Source: Gliomastix tumulicola (Eukaryota > Ascomycota > Sordariomycetes > Hypocreales > Bionectriaceae). From it: a DNA stretch of 64,000 bases. The position numbers and the translations under genes are program-made. The stretch covers positions 1,426,001 through 1,490,000 of the forward strand of contig BCHX01000008.1 of the NCBI GenBank assembly GCA_001599755.1. The letters are read 5' to 3'. A model generated the notes under the pieces. That model saw only the letters and a program-made list of their open reading frames with translations, had not been told where the DNA came from and searched no databases. Positions 55,586-64,000 of this stretch are shown in pieces. Positions within the stretch are counted from its first letter, which is position 1. Each line of letters opens with the position of its first letter.

Positions 55586-56886
55586 TTATCCAAAGTCCAG
55601 CCGTCTAGCGACCTTGTTCCCCCTCGAGTCCTCGTCCACCACCCCGGGCCGTCTCTTCAGATCCGCGCCCATCTTCTGCTCGCCGCCGTCCTTGCGTGGC
55701 AGATCCTCCTTGGGCGTCGGCTTCGGATCGGCATGCCACCACGGATGCTCCAGCATCTCGCGGGCCGTGATGCGCTTCTTCGGATTCAGGATCAGGGTCT
55801 TCATCAGCAGATCGACGCCCTGGGAGCCGACGGTGCCGAAGCGCATGTCGTAGTAGTCCCTCCCGCGCAGGGGCACCTGGCCGGTGACGGTGTACTCGGG
55901 CAGGCGGGTGACGCCGGGCCAGTTGTCGTCGGTGGGCGTGCCGACGGCCTCGCAGATGAGCTTGATCTGGTCGATCTCGGTGTTGCCGGGCATGTAGGGC
56001 GCGCGCATGACGAGCTCGGCGAAGACGGTCCCCACGGACCACACGTCGACGGCGCCGCTGTAGTGCTTGGCGCCGAAGAGCAGCTCGGGCGGGCGGTACC
56101 AGCGCGTGATGACGTTGGACGTCATGATCTGGTGCGGATCCGCGAACCCGCGCGCCAGGCCGAAATCCGCCAGCTTCACCTCGCCGTCGGCCGCGATGAG
56201 CAGGTTATTTGGCTTGATGTCGCGGTGCAGCACAAACGACGCGTGGCAGAACCACACGGCGCGCACGAGCATGCCCATCCACGCCTTGATGTCGGCCGCG
56301 CCGTAGCGCACCGAGTCCGTGTCGCGGATGAGCATCTCGAGGTCGCCGAGCGGCAGGTACTCGAGCACGAGGTTGAGGTTCTGGTCCTTGGACGAGAAGA
56401 CGGAGAGGAGCGAGATGATGTTGGGGTGCTGGAGCTCCTGGAGGTGCTTGAGCTCGCGCACCGCGTCGGGCGCCATGCCCTCGGTGTACTCCTTCTGCAC
56501 CTTGATCTTCTTGATGGCGACGAGCGTCGACGGCTTGGCGCGGAGCTGGCCGAGGTAGACGATGGCGTATGTTCCCTCACCGAGCTGCTTGCCTGTGACG
56601 GTCAGTTAGTCCTGGACGATAAGGTAGATGGGGGGAAGGGCCGGAGGTTCATGAGACAGGGTAGCCTACCCTTGATGTATTTCCGCTTCTCCTCCTCGTT
56701 CATCTGCTCCGCCAGGTCCAGCTGCGGCGGAGGCATCACAGTCTTCGTCGGTGCTGCCGCAGTCGAGGCTGGTCTGGGCGTGCTGTTGGAGGACGTCTTG
56801 GCCGATGATAGGTTCTTGAGCGGCGATCCCAGCTTCTCTTTCTGCGCGGACTCCGCCACATGCGTGACGACCGGAGAGAGCGCCAT
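55586..56886 (-). CDS. kin28: Kin28/CDK7, TFIIH kinase subunit
   Basis: Exons 56886..56670 and 56592..55586 (77-bp intron) encode 407 residues. A Ser/Thr/Pro-rich extension of about 70 residues precedes the kinase domain. Seen in order: GEGTYAIVYLG (P-loop), VAIKKIKV (Lys), the cyclin-binding helix APDAVRELKHLQELQHPNII, VLHRDIKPNNLL (catalytic loop), KLADFGLARGF, and the T-loop DPHQIMTSNVITRWYRPPEL, which is CDK7/Kin28-like. The basic C-terminus ends ARRLDFG. Kin28 phosphorylates the Pol II C-terminal domain within TFIIH with a cyclin H-type partner. Upstream TTG-initiated sequence is not used because the first ATG in frame is 56886. It is convergent with the Irc20-like gene with only 228 bp between stops. 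Confidence 0.92.
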
Positions 56887-58205
56887 TTTGGGCTCGTGTG
56901 TTGGCGACGTTGCGTCGGGTTCGTGAACGGGTTGTATGTTGCACAAAGGAACGGTTTGGTGGGCTGTCGAGATGGGATGAATGTCGGACTAGCGCGCCGC
57001 GTTCGGCCTCAATTCTGCCTCCGAGATAGTAAACAGCACGAGAGCATGTCAATGTTCAATTAAAGTCCTTCACAGGACGACAGAGAGCCAATTGGCGAAG
57101 GCAAGGTGTTGGTGATGACTGGCGATGTTGAACATTCGTCCGCATTAGCTTATCGTTCGCTTATCGCAAAGCGTTGTCTGTTATCGATAAAGCTATCCGA
57201 ATCGATAAGGCGGTGATGCCCTCCCCCGCCAACACTGGAGGAGGGACAGCATGGCAAAACACAATTTGCAGTCCAGATTTCGAATTTCTATAATTACCTA
57301 CCTTTTCTATTCTTGCGTTTATACTTTGGGGAGGCTGATTCCCAATTAACCTAAAATATTGCCCCTGAAATTGAAGAGTCACGATGAAGGCTAATTACAT
57401 ACTCATGCTCGCCCCAACGCACCACTTACACCGTCCTCGTGGCTCTGTAGTTCCCCTTTTGAGCTTGGAAGAACCCCTATTATCTCGATAGATACTTTCA
57501 TCCAATTCTATTAATAACATTGGTTCAGGTCTTCCCACCCACGTCAAGACAAACGTGTTGGGTAGAAGAAGCGTCCTGTTGGAGAAACTCTGTTGACCCA
57601 GGTGGCTGATCACGACCATTGAATCAAAAGCTGTCATTTCACAACGTGAGTTAGGCCCTGGGCCACCCGGGTCCGGCTTTTTCTGGGTCAGTAGTCAGCT
57701 CTTTTGGGTCTTGTTGTCACTGGGGTTCAACGCTTAACACAACCGTCGAGTGTTCGCCCGTTTCTCCAACGGGCATCAAACCAAGATGTTTCGGAAATCG
57801 AGAGGAGACAAATCGCTCTCCATGTCCATTGGTCAAGGGATTCGGCGTTGGGTTGTCCGTCTCGTGTTGAGTGACTCAGGTAAGTGGCGTTCTCATAGGA
57901 GGGCTGCCTCCCACGTTGGCTTAGCTGGCGTAACCCCAACGATGCCCACGGTGGACGAGAGAAGAGTTCAAGCCTCGCAGGCAGAATGAAATGGCTTGCC
58001 GCCATCTCAACCCATCTCAGATCCATAGGGGATGGCCTCGTGTCTCGCGCGTGGCCTCGTGTATTTAAGGTGGCTCGTTTCCCGGCCACAGAGCTCAATA
58101 ACCTTGACCAGCACTGCCAAGCACTCACCGTTGCTCTTCCTTGGTCATCGTGTAATAGCGAAGACATCCCATCAGTCCCACTTCCTCAACATAGCAACCG
58201 CCACC
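56887..58205. other. Divergent intergenic interval: Kin28 and secreted-protein promoters
   Basis: Contains the CGATAA cluster at 57149-57210 close to Kin28. Nothing else supported; a 146-codon minus frame at 57727-58167 shows no signature. Confidence 0.6.
57149..57210. promoter_or_regulatory. Four CGATAA-type elements upstream of Kin28
   Basis: CTTATCG at 57149-57155 and 57160-57166, TTATCGATAA at 57181-57190 and ATCGATAAGG at 57201-57210, 263-324 bp upstream of the Kin28 ATG. Confidence 0.5.
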
Positions 58206-59317
58206 ATGCGTTTCTTTACCGTTGCCGTAACGGCCTTGGCTGCCATGCCGCTCGGCCTCGCTGATAGGCCCGGACCTGACCTCAGGCAGCCCGACAGTGA
58301 GTTCGAGGTCAAGGCGAGGATCGAGAACACCATGATCGAGACCAACCCCAACATCGCAATCAGGCCTCGGATCAAGACCACGCCCGCCCAGCGCATCAGG
58401 CCAGAAAAGAAGAAGTCCGAGAAGAAGGCGGACGACCCCAAGGCCGACCTCGACACCAAGAAGAACTCCAAGACCTGCCCCGTCGTCCCGATCCTCACCC
58501 AGAAGATCGTGTGCGACAACCTCGGCAGCTTCGCCGACGATCTTGACGGCATCTACGACCTCGTCAAGCCCCTCCAGTGCGGCGAGACCAAGGACTACTG
58601 CTGGATCCCCGTCCGCCAGGCGCTCTACGACCTGGAGTTCAAGCTCGACGACTTCGACAAGCTCATTGACCAGTCCGACCTGACCAAGTGCTTCGAGTGC
58701 CGCGACGAGTCCAAGATTGCGTGCTGCTACCGCCGTGTAGGTCCATGCCTGGCAAGACGGACGACTGAATTCGATGCTGACTTGATAAATCTGATAGTAT
58801 GCCGAGTCTCTCATCGCCACTCTCGAGCTCATTGCTGAGAAGATCGAGTGGCTCGACGGCGAGACGGCCTACTTCATCGTCACCGCCGTCAACTCCCTGC
58901 GCGCCGCCGACTACGTGAGTCTTTCCCCAGCCTTTTCTCTCGTCTACCAGCCAGGGATCTTCAGCTAACAGCTCACCTCCCCCACCCCAGACCTTCGTGT
59001 ACGAGCTCGTCCGCCGCCTCCAGTGCGAGAAGTCCATCCTCGAGATCGTCGAGAAGCAGGGCGCCGTCGACGGCAGCACGCCCGGCTCGATCCGCGCCGC
59101 CTTTGCCCTCTTCGTCAGCACGCCGTACATCACGGGCGAGGAGTTCAAGGAGGACCAGGGCCGCCACGGCGAGAAGCCCAAGCCGTGCGACATCGAGATC
59201 ATCGACAAGGTCAAGCACAAGAACAAGGGCAAGGGCAAGGACAGCTGCCACGAGCCCCGGAAGCACAAGGGCAAGCCCAAGACGACGGAGCAGTTCCACG
59301 AGAAGATTTCTAACTGA
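58206..59317 (+). CDS. Secreted cysteine-containing protein of unknown function, 324 aa
   Basis: Exons 58206..58736, 58798..58914 and 58991..59317; both introns are phase 0. Signal peptide MRFFTVAVTALAAMPLGLA, then a Pro/Lys-rich stretch (about 50-95), then two segments with about 11 cysteines in all. They include KTCPVVPILTQKIVCDNLG, PLQCGETKDYCWIPVRQALY and CFECRDESKIACCYRR. The C-terminus (about 295-324) is Lys/Gly-rich (KHKNKGKGKD, RKHKGKPKTTEQ). I do not recognise the family. The helical Cys-framed core could be an adhesin, effector-like or wall-associated protein, but no activity can be assigned. It is the last intact gene before the AT-rich block, about 770 bp away. Confidence 0.8.
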
Positions 59318-59810
59318 TTCTGATCTTCCCGGGGGGATGTCGCCGTCCAGAGGAGGAAGAGGAGGAGGAGTTGGTTCGGCTGCACCTGGTCGCGAGAGTA
59401 CTTGAGCTATGTGGCCAATGTTGTGGGTGTGGTTTTGGCTCGAGTTCTTCTTCGACCACGTGGGTGGGATCGTGCGCGCTGTTGTGAGGGAGTAGTAATT
59501 GGTTCGTTAAGTGGTAGTAGTTGGTATAGTAGTACTAAGTAATTAGAAAAGTGAGGTCTAATTACTTGCAATCCTGAGGTGGATCGATACTCCGTCCCGT
59601 TCCTTCCCAGACAGTTCCAAGATGCGCCAGAGACTGACATAAAAGATGCCCCTTTTTAATGTCATGTTCTGAAGTCGACTGACAGTGTTACCCGGATCTG
59701 TAAAGACACAGAAAATCTCACGATAATTTGCAAAGCACCTTCTAGCAACCGTCTAAGCCATGCTCACAGTGGACTGACCAGCCCCAAAGCGCACCATGCC
59801 GCGCGCCAAC

Positions 59811-59837
59811 CAGCACAGCACAGCACAGCACAGCACA
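59811..59837 (+). repeat. (CAGCA)n tandem repeat
   Basis: Five consecutive CAGCA units, plus a trailing CA. Confidence 0.9.
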
Positions 59838-60032
59838 CAACCCACCGCAAAAGCCTGCACTTGGCATCAGCTCGCGATCGGCACTTGACGTCAGTCCGCA
59901 TCCAGCGCCGAAGCTTCACTGACTTCCCGCCCAAAACGCCCTTCTAAAACCCGGTTCCAAGCCACTAACGATGAGGCCCACTCAGCCCACTCGGCCATGT
60001 TTTCTCGTCCCAAAGCCCCCCTCGACGGAACG

Positions 60033-60070
60033 CTGTCGGAATGACACCCTAATCTGTCGGAATGACACCC
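60033..60070 (+). repeat. 17-bp direct repeat at the AT-block edge
   Basis: CTGTCGGAATGACACCC occurs at 60033-60049 and again at 60054-60070, just before the sequence turns AT-rich. Confidence 0.9.
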
Positions 60071-60566
60071 CTGACTCCACAACTGTGGCTTATCTGCCCA
60101 CCTAATTACTATAAGACTTAGAGCTATAGCCTAGATACATCAGGGAACCTCGTAGATATACCACTAGGTTGTTTCCGCTCTCTAGGACTATTGTAGAGAC
60201 TACTATCACTACTATTATGTAGTGCCCTTATCCGCCACTATAGGCGCCCCTATCTATACTACTATATAGTGCTCTATCTAGTGCTATAAGGGCTCCTAGG
60301 GCTAGAATTAATTATATAGGGTATATTAAGGCGCTAGAGGCCCTATAAAGTGTATATTAATACCCCTAAAGAGCCCTACTAGCCCCTAGCTTTATTACAC
60401 CTAAGAGCTTCTAGGCACCTATACTAAGGGAGGTACTTACTATAATAGTAGAAAGGGGGCTAGTACTAGCGCTAATAGCTATATAATTAATACTTAGGGC
60501 TATAAAGATTATAGTTATAGTAGCTATAACTATTAAAAGTACTATTAAAAGTATTATTAATATTAT

Positions 60567-60602
60567 TATAGAGGTAACTATAGAGGTAACTATAGAGGTA
60601 GC
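60567..60602 (+). repeat. 12-bp tandem repeat, three copies
   Basis: TATAGAGGTAAC twice and TATAGAGGTAGC once, head to tail, inside the AT-rich block. Confidence 0.9.
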
Positions 60603-61879
60603 TATAAAGCTTATAATTATAATATAGGAAGTATTATATACACCTAAGATACCTATTATTTCTACTATATTATAATTTATATTTAAATTTCCTAAATTTA
60701 TTCCCCTAAATACTTTAAGATTAGCTTTTACTTTTTAGTTTTACTAATACTACTATAACCTATACTTTAGGTAGTAGTATCTCCTTAAGTATTACTACCT
60801 CTAGAGCTACTTTTTATAATATTAAGAGTACTTCTAGCTTCTATAGCTCTCTTAAAATTAAAGGTTTTATAAGTGCTTAATTCTTAGCTTATCTAGGTAT
60901 ATAGCTACTTATCTAGAATATTATAGACTTTATAGTATAGTAGTATAATATCTAGGTCTAGCTTATCTCTATATTCTAGGGTATATTATTAATTAAGCTA
61001 TATAAATTAATAAAGTATAGGTATTTCTAGGGGACTAAGGAGTATATTATATAGGCCTTAAGCTACTAGTGTATATCTAGGTAGCCTATTTTAAGCTTTT
61101 CCTCTTATTTAAGGATATTATAAATTTAATACTAATAAGGAAGCCCCTATTACTATATTAGCTGCCTTAAATACTTTATTAAAGGTACTATACTTATTAG
61201 TACCTCTATAGCTTCTTTTATTTAGTTAAATACCTTATCTATTATAATCTAGTTTACCTTACTAATTAGAGGTTAAATATAGTTAAATTTATTTTAAATT
61301 ATAAGCTACTTAAAGTACTAACTCTTAAAGGCTTTATAGTACCTTTACTACTATTACTTAAGTATTAATTTAATTTACTATTATAGTTAATTTAGGCTTA
61401 TAAAATAATTCTAAAGATATAACTTTAGCTAGTTATATATACTCTTAGTTTAAGAGGTGGTTTTAATATTATAATTTTATAACTAATAAATTAAGAAATT
61501 AGTAAACTAATAAGTATATAGAAGATAGTAGGTCTTAAGGTACTTAATAATCTCTTCTTAGTCTAGAAATTTATCCTATAGCCTCTTCTAGAGCTACTTA
61601 AAATTAGCCTTTATTTTCACCCTAGTTATATTAATTTATATATTCTTAATACTATTAATAGTTAGAAGGTACTTCTATTTTATAGGTATTTAGGTAAGGA
61701 AAGATATATCTTCTAGTAGCTATTAGGAATTTTAGTAGGCTTTATTAATAATAGTATATATACTAGGTGAGAGTTTATTACTATTAGGCTTATTAATCTC
61801 ACTATTTATTACTTTATTATTCTTAATGCTGACTCAGGGCATTAGGCCTAGGCCTAGGCCCTATTAAGGGGGGCGGGCT

Positions 61880-62071
61880 CTACCTAATTAGGTAGATAGA
61901 AAATTCTACCATCTTCCATCTTAATATTAATTAACCTAATTAAGAGGGGAAGATTAAATAGCTCTCTCTTTATATTACCTTTATACTACCTAATTAAGTA
62001 GCTTATTAGCTTTATTTAATAATAAATATATAGAAGAAATACTAACTAGATAGCTCCACCTAATTAAGTAG
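61880..62071. repeat. Family of CTACCTAATTA.GTAG palindromes
   Basis: CTACCTAATTAGGTAG (61880-61895) is a perfect 16-bp palindrome. CTACCTAATTAAGTAG (61986-62001) and CCACCTAATTAAGTAG (62056-62071) are near copies, starting 106 and 70 bp apart. They may be remnants of one repeated element. Confidence 0.7.
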
Positions 62072-64000
62072 TATAATAGCTATATAGTAATTATATAGCT
62101 AGATAGTGAACTATTTCCCCTAAATTAAATAGCTCCCCTAGATAGGAGTAGAGTTATAATAGGTATTATATAGAATATAAAAGAGAGGAGAGGTCTTTTA
62201 ATTTATTAGTAATACCCTTAAAATCTATTTATTCTTTTTTATATTATACTAGCTTAATTAAGTAAGATAATACCTTTATAACTTTTACTATAAATTATAC
62301 ACTTAAATTAATAAATTTATCTAAATATAACTAATTATATAATAATAATAGTATACTAAAGATACCTACTTAAGATATATAAATATAATAGGACTAATAA
62401 GGAAAGAAAAAACTAGCTTAAAGGAATTACTAGATAAAAATAATAATAATTTCTACCTATTATACTAAAAAGTACTAGAATAATAACCTAACTATATATA
62501 TAAATTTATATTAAGATTATATAGTATCTTTATACTACTAGAGAAAGTATATAATAAGTGGTTAAATTAAATAAAAAAGTCCTTCTACTATATTATTCTA
62601 GAAGGGCTAAGGGCTTAATTAGAGAGTAAACTTAACTCTAGTATAAAAAATATAAGAGTATATATACCTTTACTAGTAGGTTAAGGCTTAAAAAGACCTT
62701 CTACTACTAGAGAATATCCTAGCTAAAGAAATATTAATAATTAACTAGGTGGAATATACTAGCTAAATAGAGGGTAACTAGTATAAAAAGGGTAATAAGA
62801 AGCCTCTATAAGAAGAAAAAGGGGGAAGCCCCTAAATAATAGTAAAAGAGTAACTATATAACTAGTAAGAGAAGCTAAAGTTAAAAAGAGATTAAAGAAT
62901 AAAAGGAGTATAAAAGCTATTAATAAAGGGTAAAATAAATAGTAGAAGAGTATTATTACTATAAAAGTATAAAGCTAATAAATAATCCCCTAAAATAAAA
63001 GCTCCTTTTATAATACTTAAGCTTTAATCCTCCTCTTCTTCCTTTATTATACTTACCTCTTAATAAATAATTATTATAAGAAGAATTAACCTAGGTATAA
63101 AGATACTAGTACCTATAATTAAATTAAGTAAATTACTAATAAAAACTTATTACTTAAAGGTTAAAAAACCCCTACTATAAAGGTACTATATATAAAGAAT
63201 TAGCTAGCTTAATAATATAATTATAGCTTAAATCTTATAAGTATACTAAAGCTTAGTATTAAACTAATATAGATATACTTAAAATAAAAGCTCTACTAAA
63301 AGAAGTATTATATTATTAAATTCCCCTCTTATTCTTACCCTAAGAATTAAAAGCCTCTTAAAAGAGTAAGCTAATTAAGCTAAAGGTATAACCTTACCTG
63401 AAAATTTACTACTATAGAACTAAGGTAAGTCTATAATACTTACTAGGGTAGTAGAAGTAAATAAGAGGTATTAGAATAACCTATAATAACTACTAGTATT
63501 ATACTTAGAGGCCCTAAAAGGTAAACCTAAGATTAAGTAATATAAATAAGTAATATTAAACCCTATAATTAAGATAAATTAACTTACTAGATATACTAGT
63601 AGTAAAGTGTAATACCTACTATAACCTAATTAACTAATAGTAAGTTTAAATATATAGGCTAGATATAAAGCTAAGGATAGTAATATATATATACTTAATA
63701 TATTAGCTAAAGACTAAATAGAGGAATATATTAACTTAATTATAAGGATATACCCCCTAAGGATATAAATACTTACTTCTAGTATATAAATAGCTATATA
63801 ATTAACTAGATAAAACACTTTATTACTTACTAAGATAAGTAATATCTACTATAATTAGAACCTAGATATTAATATATTTAGAAAATATAAATCCCCTAAA
63901 AACTAAGACTACTTAAATAATTCCTTAATAAGTAAAATAGTAACCCTAATAAACCTTATACTAGGTGATCCTTAACTCCTTAAACTACTACCTAGCTAAG

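Larger units (their letters stand above)
59318..60080. other. Intergenic flank of the AT-rich block
   Basis: Contains a CAGCA tandem run (59811-59837), a TGACGTCA palindrome (59886-59893) and a 17-bp direct repeat at 60033-60070. No gene. Confidence 0.65.
60081..64000. other. AT-rich, RIP-degraded block
   Basis: Composition changes abruptly near 60,085. The next 3.9 kb is very AT-rich and TpA-rich, with CpG almost absent and CpA/TpG rare. For example, 60541-60600 contains no CpA or TpG. This is the signature of RIP in ascomycetes. No open frame of useful length survives on either strand. It is probably mutated repeat or transposon DNA; no family is recognisable. It contains a 12-bp tandem repeat, a palindrome family and one less-altered GC-richer patch, listed separately. 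No telomeric repeats were seen. Confidence 0.85.

Noticed and set aside
58125..58832. 235-codon minus-strand frame
   Set aside because: Antisense shadow of the secreted-protein gene, which has a signal peptide and consistent introns.
61825..61850. TGACTCA in the AT-rich block as a regulatory site
   Set aside because: No gene nearby; more likely part of the less-mutated repeat fragment.
63900..64000. Possible telomere or subtelomere at the right end
   Set aside because: No TTAGGG/CCCTAA tandem array; the AT-rich DNA simply runs to the window edge.

Overview
The window is nuclear DNA from a filamentous ascomycete (Pezizomycotina, most likely Sordariomycetes). The evidence is short GT-AG introns of about 54-143 bp, GC-balanced coding sequence, gene families typical of the group (Med5/Nut1, recyclin-1, Kin28, Irc22, Mid1, Irc20-type RING helicase), and a terminal AT-rich block that looks destroyed by repeat-induced point mutation (RIP). 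I could not fix the genus.

Layout. 1-340: 5' part of a KIN17-type zinc-finger gene running off the left edge. 340-8427: gene-poor, with one supported small ORF (72 codons). 8428-9561: AIF/AMID-like FAD oxidoreductase. 10315-13768: Mediator subunit Med5. 14424-15290: unknown conserved-looking gene, divergent from a secreted HExxH protease-like gene (16109-17274). 17990-20824: F-box/Sec10 recyclin Rcy1, convergent with Irc22 (21331-22315). 23151-24920: aspartokinase, divergent from an RFX transcription factor (26045-28498). 29494-30303: Yop1. 31709-33686: Mid1 calcium-channel subunit. 34136-34587: small mitochondrial membrane protein, divergent from RAMP4/Ysy6 (35123-35460). 35978-37402: SMAP-domain nuclear protein. 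41205-42218: bZIP-like regulator followed by about 7.6 kb without a convincing gene. 49820-50518: mitoribosomal mS41, divergent from an Irc20/SHPRH-like RING-SNF2 protein (50880-55357), which is convergent with the Kin28/CDK7 kinase (55586-56886). 58206-59317: secreted cysteine-containing protein of unknown function. 60081-64000: AT-rich, RIP-like DNA with no coding capacity.

The genes do not form a pathway cluster. They are mainly housekeeping genes: transcription (Med5, Kin28, RFX, bZIP), DNA maintenance (KIN17, Irc20), ER and membrane traffic (Rcy1, Irc22, Yop1, RAMP4), calcium entry (Mid1), mitochondria (mS41, AIF-like, the 105-residue protein) and amino-acid synthesis (aspartokinase). 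The two secreted-protein genes and the RIP block are the accessory part.

The most interesting signals are regulatory. Short upstream ORFs end on or beside the start codons of Med5, Mid1, RFX and Irc20. An in-frame, stop-free intron cuts the Rcy1 F-box. Repeated CGATAA elements precede KIN17, Kin28 and the mS41/Irc20 pair. Three palindromic factor sites sit within 42 bp in the promoter shared by the unknown gene and the protease gene. The RIP block holds a repeated palindrome. No tRNA, rRNA, CRISPR array, intact transposon or recognisable biosynthetic cluster was seen. All exon boundaries were derived by eye from splice consensus and reading frame.
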